Shown: positions 55,402-64,000 of the stretch, piece after piece
Layout: the number at the start of each line of letters is the position of its first letter
How positions within the stretch are numbered: position 1 is the first letter of the stretch
Notes under the pieces: model-generated
Seen by the model: only the letters and a program-made list of their open reading frames with translations
What the model was told of the DNA's origin: nothing
Database searches by the model: none
Translations under genes and position numbers: made by a program
Origin: Leptobrachium leishanense
Lineage: Eukaryota > Chordata > Amphibia > Anura > Megophryidae
DNA length: 64,000 nucleotides
Direction of reading: 5' to 3'
Assembly: GCA_009667805.1 (NCBI GenBank)
Contig: RXON01001540.1
Location: 62,001 to 126,000 of the forward strand

Positions 55402-58058
55402 GAGCTGGGGCAATATCCAGGTGAGAGCTGGCTTGGGGCAATATCCAGGTGAGAGCTGGCTTGGGGCAATATCCATGTGTGAGGCTTGGGGCAATATCCA
55501 TGTGTGAGGCTTGGGGCAATATCCATGTGAGAGCTGGCTGGGGCAATATCCATGTGTGAGGCTTGGGGCAAAATCCATGTGAGAGCTGGCTGGGGCAATA
55601 TCCATGTGAGAGCTGGCTGGGGCAATATCCATGTGAGAGCTGGCTGGGGCAATATCCATGTGAGAGCTGGCTGGGGCAATATCCATGTGAGAGCTGGCTG
55701 GGGCAATATCCAGGTGAGAGCTGGCTGGGGCAATATATCCATGTGTAAGCTAGCTGGGGCAATATCCATGTGAGAGCTGGGGCAATATCCATGTGAGAGC
55801 TGGGGCAATATCCATGTGAGAGCTGGGGCAATATCCATGTGAGAGCTGGGGCAATATCCATGTGTGAGCTGGCTGGGGCAATATCAATGTGAGAGCTGGC
55901 TGGGGCAATATCCATGTAAGAGCTGGCTGGGGCAATATCCATGTGAGAGCTGGCTGGGGCAATATCCATGTGAGAGCTGGCTGGGGCAATATCCAGGTGA
56001 GAGCTGGCTGGGGCACTATCCAGGTGAGAGCTGGCTGGGGCAATATCCATGTGTAAGCTAGCTGGGGCAATATCCATGTGAGAGCTGGGGCAATATCCAT
56101 GTGAGAGCTGGGGCAATATCCATGTGAGAGCTGGGGCAATATCCATGTGAGCGCTGGGGCAATATCCATGTGAGAGCTGGGGCAATATCCATGTGTGAGC
56201 TGGCTGCGGCAATATCAATGTGAGAGCTGGCTGGGGCAATATCCATGTGAGAGATGGCTGGGGCAATATCCATGTGAGAGCTGGCTGGGGCACTATCCAG
56301 GTGAGAGCTGGCTGCGGCAATATCCATGTGTAAGCTAGCTGGGGCAATATCCATGTGAGAGCTGGGGCAATATCCATGTGAGAGCTGGCTTGGGGCAATA
56401 TCCAGGTGAGAGCTGGCTTGGGGCAATATCCAGGTGAGAGCTGGCTGGGGCAATATCCATGTGAGAGCTGGCTTGGGCAATATCCATGTGAGAGCTGGCT
56501 GGGGCAATATCCATGTGAGAGCTGGCTGGGGAAATTTACATGTGAGAGCTGGCTGGGGCAATATCCAGGTGAGAGCTGGCTGGGGCATTATCCATGTGAG
56601 AGCTGGCTGGGGCAATATCCATGTGAGAGCTGGGGCAATATCCATGTGAGAGCTGGGGCAATATCCATGTGAGAGCTGGGGCAATATCCATGTGAGAGCT
56701 GGGGCAATATCCATGTGTGAGCTGGCTGGGGCAATATCCATGTGAGAGCTGGCTGGGGCAATATCCATGTGAGAGCTGGCTGGGGCAATGTCCATGTGAG
56801 AGCTGGCTGGGGCACTATCCAGGTGAGAGCTGGCTGGGGCAATATCCATGTGAGAGCTGGGGCAATATCCATGTGTGAGCTGGCTGGGGCAATATCCATG
56901 TGAGAGCTGGCTGGGGCAATATCCATGTGAGAGCTGGGGCAATATCCATGTGAGAGCTGGCTGGGGCAATATCCATGTGAGAGCTGGGGCAATATCCATG
57001 TGACAGCTGGCTGGGGCAATATCCATGTGTGAGGCTTGGGGCAAAATCCATGTGAGAGCTGGCTGGGGCAATATCCATGTGAGAGCTGGCTGGGGCATTA
57101 TCCATGTGAGAGCTGGCTGGGGCAATATCCATGTGAGAGCTGGCTGGGGCAATATCCATGTGAGAGCTGGCTGGGGAAATATCCATGTGAGAGCTGGCTG
57201 GGGCAATATCCATGTGAGAGCTGGCTGGGGCACTATCCAGGTGAGAGCTGGCTGGGGCAATATCCATGTGAGAGCTGGCTGGGGCACTATCCAGGTGAGA
57301 GCTGGCTGGGGCAATATATCCATGTGTAAGCTAACTGGGGCAATATCCATGTGAGAGCTGGGGCAATATCCATGTGAGAGCTGGCTGGCTCAATATCCAT
57401 GTGTGAGGCTTGGGGCAAAATCCATGTGAGAGCTGACGGGGGCAATATCCATGTGAGAGCTGACTGGGGCAATATCCATGTGAGAGCTGACTGGGGCAAT
57501 ATCCATGTGAGAGCTGGGGCAATATCCATGTGAGAGCTGGGTCAATATCCATGTGTGAGCTGGCTGGGGCAATATCCATGTGTGAGCTGGCTGGGGCAAT
57601 ATCCATGTGAGAGGCTTGGGGCAATATCCATGTGAGAGCTGGCTGGGGAAAAATCCATGTGAGAGCTGGCTGGGGCAATATCCATGTGAGAGCTGGCTGT
57701 GGCAATATCCAGGTGAGAGCTGGGGCAATATTCATGTGAGAGCTGGCTGGGGCAATATCCATATGAGAGCTGGCTGGGGCAATATCCATATGAGAGCTGG
57801 CTGGGGCAATATCCATATGAGAGCTGGCTGGGGCAATATCTATGTGAGAGCTGGGGCAATATCCATGTGAGAGCTGGCTGGGGCAATATCCATGTGAGAG
57901 CTGGCTGGGGCAATATCCATGTGAGAGCTGGCTGGGGCAATATCCATGTGAGAGCTGGGGCAATATCCATGTGAGAGCTGGCTGGGGCAATATCCATGTG
58001 AGAGCTGGGGCAATATCCATGTGAGAGCTGGCTGGGGCAATATCCATGTGAGAGTTAT
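55402..58058 (+). repeat. 23/27-bp minisatellite, about 100 copies (element D)
   Basis: The unit GGGGCAATATCCATGTGAGA plus GCT (23 bp) or GCTGGCT (27 bp); variants GGTGAGAG, TGTGAGGCTT, ATATGAG. Runs of the two lengths recur in similar order, implying block duplications. All three minus-strand frames are open over hundreds of residues (for example 56058-57350), an artefact of a stop-free unit. Confidence 0.95.
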
Positions 58059-58302
58059 GCTGGAATTAAAAGATCTTTCATTTTCACAACTTCAAGTCTG
58101 CCGCTGTTTAAACCCTAGAATACTGTGTTGTTTGGCTGGAACCAAGTATCCAGAGTGGTTGTTGTATCACAGTTAAGGGGTTCAATGCCCTAATGGTGGA
58201 AGGGAATCAGGGCATGATAACGTGTCCGCAGGTTGGGGGGGGGCGCACAATTCTTAGCTGGCCCCGGGCGCTGACAACCCACGCTATGCCACTGATAGGA
58301 CT

Positions 58303-59608
58303 GCAGCGATTTTAAGCAGACTGGTGAAAACACAGGCTTATTTAAACTCACTTCTATTTAATGCCAGTTATCAGGTAGATATCCTCGCCATATGTTTTTT
58401 CCGAATATTGCTTCAGGTGAGAATCCTGCGCGATATGCCTGTTAAAAATCGATTGCTTCACTTTCGATGAATTATTGGCACCAAAGGTTGTACAATTAAT
58501 GCGGTCATTAACATGTGCTCAAGGGAGCACCAAGATGGCCGCCAACCCTTGGCTTAAAATGTCCGACACATGTGCTTCCCATGCGTTGTTCTAAAATGGT
58601 GGACAGACATGTGCTTGGAACAAGCAAAATTGTACAGAGCCCCAAATGCACTTGATAGCATCCAAAACAAAGCAATATCTGGTATTCAGGAAGGTTATAT
58701 GTAAAAGCAGAACTTATACAACACAATTTAGTTGCTAAGTCTCTGCAGCAATATTTAACTGCTAAATATAACAACTCTATCTAAATCATTATGCAATAAT
58801 AAAAGCCATAAACCGTGTAAGTATATGCAATGTATAGCTTTCATTTAATTCTTTCTTTTATAATCTGCACAGAAATCTCAATGCTTCCCTGCGACACATA
58901 AGCTGACCCAAAGTTTATCCTTTTTATTCTTTTCTTTGTTTAAAGCACAGCAATCCTTTTATATAGCCCTGATGTTTATCTTTACAGATGCACACCACAG
59001 GTTTACACAGTTATGCCTCTCAGCTTTTGCCTCAAACTTAGATAAAGCACATACTACAGAGAGTGGAGAGTGTGTTATACAGAACAGAGTCAGCATATAG
59101 ATGCAGTATAGAGTGTGCAGAGAGCACAGCATGCAGAACTGAGAAAGCAATAAGAAAAGCAGGTCATATTGATGGAAATGTGATGAGCTCCTTATACAGA
59201 GAGCATTTTATACAGAGCGATGTATACACAGAACACAAAATACAGAGACCATTATTTAAGCTTTGATACGAATAGTCGCCTATAGATTTTCTGAGGATCC
59301 TAAGAACTTCATACATTTCAAACTGTAATAGCAGTGAGGGAGACAGAGACTATCATTCACTTATTTCCTCTAAGAAAACTGGCTCTTAACTTCAAAGAAA
59401 ATTTCTTAGGCCCTGATCAAATACACCACGTGATCCAATATACCACACAGAATGCACTTTCCATGATAGAGACTAGATGACAGAAGTTAGAGGTACTGTA
59501 ACAGAGCGAGTTTGAAGGCATTAAACATAGAGAAAGAGAGTTTGGAGGCATAGAGTTCGGGATCACAATACACAGGTAATTGAACATAAAATACTTATCT
59601 AAGCATGT
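58303..59608 (-). other. ERV-like leader region, no recognised gag
   Basis: Lies between the primer-site-like sequence and element D. The + strand shows loosely repeated ACAGAG/AGCATAT words (59060-59240). No capsid-like or other protein could be read. Confidence 0.3.
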
Positions 59609-59631
59609 AATCCCACGTAATACTGACACCA
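59609..59631 (-). promoter_or_regulatory. Primer-binding-site-like sequence (tRNA-Leu type)
   Basis: On the minus strand, two bases after the LTR, the sequence begins TGGTGTCAG and continues with GTGGGATT. Both blocks match the complement of a tRNA-Leu 3' end, but the spacer between them is longer than in the tRNA, so the match is partial. Confidence 0.45.
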
Positions 59632-59633
59632 TT

Positions 59634-59864
59634 TGTTAGGTCTAAATGGCTCTCCTTTCCCATCTCCGGTCGACCTGTGTCCCCCCCATCTCCATCAGCG
59701 ATCAGGATTTTCTGTACCCAGGCATTGATTACGCGCAGAGCAGAGCAGGATTTAACATGCACAAGGGGGGATTGGGACAGATGGCCTGAGGACAGTTTGG
59801 GAAGAGGCAAGCAATTAATTGCATATTTCAATTACTTATAATTTTGAATATAAAATCTCTTACA
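59634..59864 (-). mobile_element. 5' LTR of the ERV-like element
   Basis: On the minus strand it starts TGTAAGAGATTTTATATTC and ends CCTAACA. The last 100 bases match the 3' LTR (36182-36283) and the first 25 match 38441-38470. The middle differs from the other LTR, see findings. Confidence 0.55.
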
Positions 59865-59870
59865 ATGTGC

Positions 59871-60353
59871 TATGCCTTTTTCTGCAACGACATATGCAGT
59901 TTATATGTTGTTGTACTATTTCCCACATGTTTGCGGAAAAAATATTGTATTTTGCTATAATTTTCCATACAATAATATACAGTATGATGTGAATATATTG
60001 TTGTTTTTTTTCTTTCACATGTTTGTGTTTAATACATTTATTTTGCTAACATTGTTGTTGGTGTCATAAATTATTGAGCGCGTGAGATGGAATATGATGC
60101 CTGGGTGTGTGTGGGTATGCATGTGTGAATGGGCTAGTGGGCATATCACTGCACACTGACAGTAGGGGCTCTGCACACCGAGCACATGTCTGCTGACTGG
60201 CAGCGAAGTTACGAATACTGGTGTTTGATAGTACTTACTGCAACGTGATGACCAGCATCTCCTCTGGTGGTAATTATGGCAGACCTCATGTTGGTGTCCT
60301 TCATCAGCGGCTCGCGCACAGTCCGCACAAAATGCGCTCGTCTGACCCTAGCC
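59871..60353. mobile_element. Harbinger element, right part
   Basis: AT-rich 3' portion ending in CTCGTCTGACCCTAGCC, the complement of the Harbinger left end at 34044. Its position just beyond the ERV target duplication shows it is the missing right end of that element. Downstream flank AAA versus TAA on the left. Confidence 0.65.
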
Positions 60354-60363
60354 AAAAACATAT

Positions 60364-60945
60364 TGGGCCATATTACATTTCAATCGCTAAAATGGGAATG
60401 CTAGGGAGAAAGCTCCTTTCCGTCCCCGTTTTAGCGTGATATTACGATGCAGGTGCTAGAAAAGCTGCCTGCATCGTAATGCAGAGTTAAGCCCCGGGAT
60501 GCGCGCGGCAGCGCTAAGCGCCGCCGCAAGCATCCACTTGATGGAGTCCATAGGACTCCATTGAGTTTCTGCTCTGCCGGTCACATGACTTGCCAGATCT
60601 CGCTTCGCGTAGTGATCCGTAGAGGGCTCCAGGCGGACAGAAGAGGCAGTTGGAGCCGCAGTCCTCGCCGCAAGATGGAAGGTGAGTATGTGATTAAATT
60701 GGGGTGGGGTTTCTGATGGTGCTGATGGATTCTGCAGCAGCGGAATCCATTAGCACCAGGTCCTGGCTGTGGTTAACTTTCGGGTTAACCGCAGCCGGAC
60801 AGTAATTAGCATTAGTATATTGTAATCCTAACGCTAATTAACTCTTTGCGCTCCTCAGGTTAAGCATAGGGAGCACAATGTACAGTAACCTCACACAGGT
60901 GAGGGCTAACGTTAGTGCGAAGAATGTAATGGTGCCCATTTTTTA
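60364..60945 (+). mobile_element. Non-autonomous element with TGGGCC...TTACATT ends
   Basis: The ends TGGGCCATATTACATTT and AGAATGTAATGGTGCCCAT are inverted repeats. The interior shares GGTGAGTAT, CGCTAAAATGGGAATGC and CTAACGTTA words with 28890-29588. Class unknown; no ORF. Confidence 0.5.
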
Positions 60946-61798
60946 TGGGGGGTGGGGTGGAAGCTAGAAAGTAAAATGATCTGTATTACTGGCGCCACCT
61001 GTATTACCGGTAGTACAGAATATCACAATCTTATGTTCAGATGTATAAAAGAAAAATAAATGAATAGATAAAACTGTAAATGAATAAAATGTGTGAAATT
61101 CCCAGGTATTCAAAGTTTAAATGAATCAGCCACTGATCACTTCCACTCGGTGTTATATCCGATACCACCATAGATAAATGAATTATCCAAGAAAATGTGG
61201 TGGATTCAGCGCTTCTTTCCCATAAAGGTTGGAGAGGATCCTCTGTATTGGTTGGTCTCCTTGTTAAATTCTAGATTTCCATTATAATTACCATAAACCT
61301 TTTTCAAGTTTCTTCTTATATACCAAAACCGAAGTAAGGCGCTGCGCGACTCTGATCAGAGGAGAGGATAGACAAAACCACACCGAAATATGGCAGATTA
61401 TCATCTGATCAGTCCGTGGTCTGTCAGGTTCGTTTATTGTTTCAACATCCAATAGAAATGTTCGTTATATATAAAAACCTCCTGCAGTGTTCACTCCCAA
61501 CATAGGAATGTGATACAACAACCAATCAGAGCAGATACATTTCTACATCATGTAACAAAGATTTTGCGGGCATTTCTAAATTAACACAGGATATCTATTT
61601 CCATCAGCCCGCTGACTAGCCTCGAAAGGAAACGAAATTGAACAGACACCATGCTGGAAAAAGGAGGGGGGGATTTCACACTAATGCAAAAATTAAAAAA
61701 CTACCTATCATATTAAAATACCTTTCACTCCTTAGCCCAAGTGGTAGTCACCTTCTGGTAGCCTCTCACCAATATCCTTCAAATAAAATAAATACACT
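60946..61798. other. LTR-related fragment and unassigned sequence
   Basis: Around 61262-61350 the sequence matches the minus strand of the solo LTR at 50934-51421 (ATTATAATTACCATAAACCT, TTTCTTCTTATATA). The remainder is unassigned. Confidence 0.45.
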
Positions 61799-61800
61799 TA

Positions 61801-62480
61801 CAGGGTTATTGAGAGAGAGCTGATCTGGCCCCGAAATGACACCAAACTGCGAATTTCCCTTACGGTGCAATTTCATGACCATTCTGTTATTCAGGGAGCA
61901 GGCAGTTCGCCAAATTTTAAAGAGAAATAAGTCATTTTACAAGATATTCTTGCACATAACAGGTTTAATGTGACGACAAGTATGTAACAATGTTTGGACA
62001 AACACTTTTCTGTAACTCTGAAGGGGTTAAGAGCACCAAACTTGCCCCCGAATTGCTCCAAACAGTGAATTTCCCCTTACAGTGCAATTTTGTGGCAGTT
62101 TGCGTACTAAGAATGCTGTGAATTGACAGCGACATACGCCTCGGATCACTGCAATTCAGTGAGAAGTAATTGTTAATCTATTCAGTGAAATGCTCAGATT
62201 TTAGGTGGTTCAGTTCGACAGCTTTAAAAAGTTGAATCACATAGGATTCAAATGTTAAAAAATAATATTGCTTTCCAACTGATTTATTCTTTTAATTTTC
62301 AGCAAAAATAATTTTTTTTATTTTTTTTGTTTTCTGGTTATTTTTTAGGCAAATTTTTTGATTCCCTGTTTTTTTCAAGGCTTGTTTACTAATTTTTTTA
62401 TCGGCCAGTATTTGTTATTTCAATACATTTTCATGCATTTTTATTGTTTTAAGCCTTTTAAAGTTTTTTTTCTGTAGTTT
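61801..62480. mobile_element. Mariner-like MITE, partial
   Basis: It starts CAGGGTTATTGAGAGAGAGC after TA and contains two diverged copies of a CCGAATTGC/GTGAATTTCCC block (61830, 62045) plus the AT-rich core relative at 62215-62330. No right end was found. Confidence 0.5.
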
Positions 62481-62708
62481 GGCATCCAACTTCATTAGGA
62501 GGCCGCTGGGTACTGATTTCTCTGGCGGCCGGATGGGACAGGCCAGGACAAAAAAAAAAGACAGGTGAAAAAAATAACACAAGTGCTGCAGCAGAAAACA
62601 ATTTATGCTGCCTGCGTGATTATGCAGATTAGGCGTCCGTGCAAGGTCCAGTAAATGCGAAGCCTTAGGCGGCCGCTTAATCTGCACAACTAAAGAGCCG
62701 CCACTGAC
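62481..62708. mobile_element. hAT-like end fragment
   Basis: Ends in CTAAAGAGCCGCCACTG; the complement CAGTGGCGGCTCTTTAG resembles other CAGTGG hAT ends. Only one end is recognised. Confidence 0.35.
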
Positions 62709-62951
62709 CCTTAAATGCACAGGGTGATTAGACATAGGAGAGAGCTGGGGAATAAAATGATGGGTCAGACCCCCCAGAACCCACACCTCCCGGCAGTAAA
62801 GCCAAATCCTGGTACCCCCAGTTCAAAATGACTCCCATCACACTGGATATATCAGAGTCTGATGTTTTACATAAAGATTTTTTACGGGTATGAATCGCTT
62901 TATTATATCAATGTATCCTCACACATTTTCTTATTACTTTTACATTTCCAG

Positions 62952-63317
62952 GAGAGAATTTGTTTTACAGATTTATTATCAGCCAACCTCAAGCGTCATC
63001 GTCCCAACAAGGAAATTCCACCACCATCACCTGCTCCTTCACCTCACCTCAAGACAAAGACCTGCTAAACATCAGGATTTACTGGAGAGCGGGCAGCCCC
63101 CGAGGAGCGTACGCTTATCACCCCAATAAGGAGATGATTGATCCTCACTATAAAGACAGGACAGAACTGAAAGGGAATCTGGATCTGCACATAATGAATG
63201 TCCAGGAGGAGGATGAGACCTCGTATTACTGCTTTGTCATGCTCACATTGTGCACCTCAATGTTCACTTATAAACCTGTGATTGACCACGGACCAGGAAC
63301 CCACCTGACGGTGACAA
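62952..63317 (+). CDS. IgV-domain exon 3 of the receptor family
   Basis: Acceptor ACATTTCCAG|GA at 62951/62952 and donor GACAA|GTAAAT at 63317/63318, phase 1 on both sides, 122 residues. Features: SQQGNSTTITCSF (B-strand cysteine), IRIYWRAG (C-strand tryptophan), DLHIMNVQEEDETSYYC (E to F strands), GPGTHLTVT (G strand). Unlike exons 1 and 2, it has one cysteine at the F strand and none after the tryptophan, so only the canonical disulphide is expected. An alternative acceptor (TTTTACAG at 62970) exists. It may be a third domain of the same receptor or the V exon of a neighbouring paralogue. Confidence 0.75.
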
Positions 63318-63408
63318 GTAAATGTCCAGTTATAACATATAAAGCTACAGTATCTCTGCTCTATGACAGCTGTCACTCTGCTCCTCTGTATAACACACAC
63401 AGCTATTT

Positions 63409-63632
63409 TAGGGATGAGCCGAACACCCCCGTTTTCGGTTCGCATTCAAACTCGAACAATTTCAAAAGTTTGAGTTCGAACACGAACCAAACTCAATGCA
63501 AGTCAAAGGGACTCAAAAGTTCGGTTTTTAGAGTGCCCTGCAAGAGTGTATATATGCAAGATATTTGCCATAAGAGGTGTAGTGCCCTGGGGGACAGGAA
63601 ACAAGGAAAAAAGTTTAAAAAAACATTTTTAA
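63409..63632 (-). mobile_element. BED-finger hAT, 3' terminal fragment (copy 4)
   Basis: Starts TAGGGATGAGCCGAACACCC like copies 1 and 3, and contains GCCCTGGGGGACAGGAAACA from the 3' region of that family. It is interrupted by the next element at TTAA 63629-63632. Confidence 0.75.
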
Positions 63633-64000
63633 CCCTTTCACTGCGGAGGACGCGCTCAGTGCATCCACCCGCAGGTAGCGTTGCCTGCTGAGCCTGCTGA
63701 GCGCGTCCTCCCTTTGCGGCGAGCAATCGGCCGGATTCCAGGCGATCACTGTGCCCCCTGGTGCGGGCTGACATCCTCGATGTCAGCCCAGCACCCGGGA
63801 CTGCCGCTGGCACCATTATATGTCATCGCGGCGGCGCGATCACATATAATTCAGGGGCCCCCCCCCGCGTGTGCGGAGGAGGCGCCTGAAAGGGAGGGGG
63901 AGGTCCTTCGGACCTCTCTCCCTCCCGATCGCCGGCTGTCACAGGGCTAAGGCAGGCACGGTTTGGAAGGGCACAGCCTGCCCTTCCAAGCCGTGCATGC
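63633..64000. mobile_element. piggyBac-like serial-hairpin element, copy 3 (runs off the window)
   Basis: CCCTTTCACTGCGGAGGACG directly follows TTAA. The hairpin chain of the other copies follows in the same order (for example 63757-63800, 63815-63850, 63855-63890 and 63890-63930). Same orientation as 42587-43738. Confidence 0.75.

Larger units (their letters stand above)
54966..58294 (+). mobile_element. hAT-like element D carrying palindrome plus giant minisatellite
   Basis: The ends CAGTGGCGTAGCGTGGG and CCCACGCTATGCCACTG are flanked by a perfect 8-bp duplication, ATAGGACT (54958-54965, 58295-58302). Order: G-rich end, GC palindrome (55123-55384), minisatellite (55402-58058), short right end. 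No transposase. About 80% of the element is the array. Confidence 0.9.
36182..59864 (-). mobile_element. Endogenous retrovirus-like LTR element, minus strand, filled with later insertions
   Basis: Both ends are LTRs of one family, flanked by the identical 6-mer ATGTGC (36176-36181 and 59865-59870). Evidence for the minus orientation: a tRNA primer-site-like sequence next to the right LTR (59609-59631), a purine-rich tract next to the left LTR (complement of 38471-38484) and a transmembrane-envelope-like frame at 38717-38899. Without the nested elements the body is roughly 5.7 kb plus LTRs. No gag, protease or reverse transcriptase could be recognised, so coding content is largely lost or too diverged to read by eye. 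Confidence 0.55.

Noticed and set aside
55239..58047. Frames up to 430 residues on both strands (56058-57350 and others)
   Set aside because: Several frames and both strands are open at once in a stop-free 23/27-bp array; no unique sequence or start context supports a gene.

Overview
The window is vertebrate genomic DNA, most likely from an anuran amphibian. That reading rests on the absence of any prokaryotic layout, on isolated immunoglobulin V exons bounded by GT/AG splice sites in phase 1, and on a repeat mix typical of frog genomes: several hAT families, Harbinger with its MITEs, piggyBac-like TTAA elements, Tc1/mariner, CR1/L2-type LINE tails, LTR elements and very long minisatellites. 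No rRNA, tRNA or CRISPR was recognised. The species cannot be fixed from sequence alone.

Host gene content is small. Three IgV exons on the + strand (29710-30105, 33108-33431, 62952-63317) look like part of a paired-receptor/PILR- or CD300-like family. A possible signal-peptide exon at 12098-12134 matches their phase. No transmembrane or cytoplasmic exon is visible, so the gene or gene cluster probably continues to the right.

Layout. 1-813: piggyBac-like element made of serial hairpins. 850-3418: LINE tail split by a 39-bp minisatellite. 3.6-6.2 kb: hAT MITE with perfect TSD, containing two Harbinger MITEs and a mariner-like MITE. 7.0-8.9 kb: inverted repeats around a solo LTR. 9.2-10.0 kb: composite Harbinger MITE. 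10.4-11.4 and 12.9-14.0 kb: two hAT-like elements carrying a GC palindrome plus a minisatellite. 14.5-17.8 kb: a complete hAT element with an intact 777-aa transposase. 18.5-27.0 kb: a 54-bp minisatellite element with a BED-finger hAT inserted in it. 27.3-29.6 kb: MITEs. 29.7-33.4 kb: two IgV exons, with a Tc1-like MITE and a 24-bp array in the intron between them.

34.0-60.35 kb is a nest of insertions. A Harbinger element (HARBI1-like transposase and MADF protein, both broken) is split by a minus-strand endogenous retrovirus-like element (36182-59864) flanked by a 6-bp duplication. That element is itself filled by two more BED-finger hATs, a third and a fourth palindrome-plus-minisatellite hAT, a piggyBac-like element, a solo LTR and a retro-insertion. 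Removing the nest returns the second and third IgV exons to about 3 kb apart, like the first and second. 60.4-62.9 kb holds more MITE and LTR debris. The third IgV exon follows, and the window ends in a hAT fragment interrupted by another serial-hairpin piggyBac-like copy.

The most unusual structure is a recurrent cassette: a long GC-rich palindrome followed by a minisatellite with the core AGCTGGGGCAATATCCATG, found in four separately inserted hAT-like elements.
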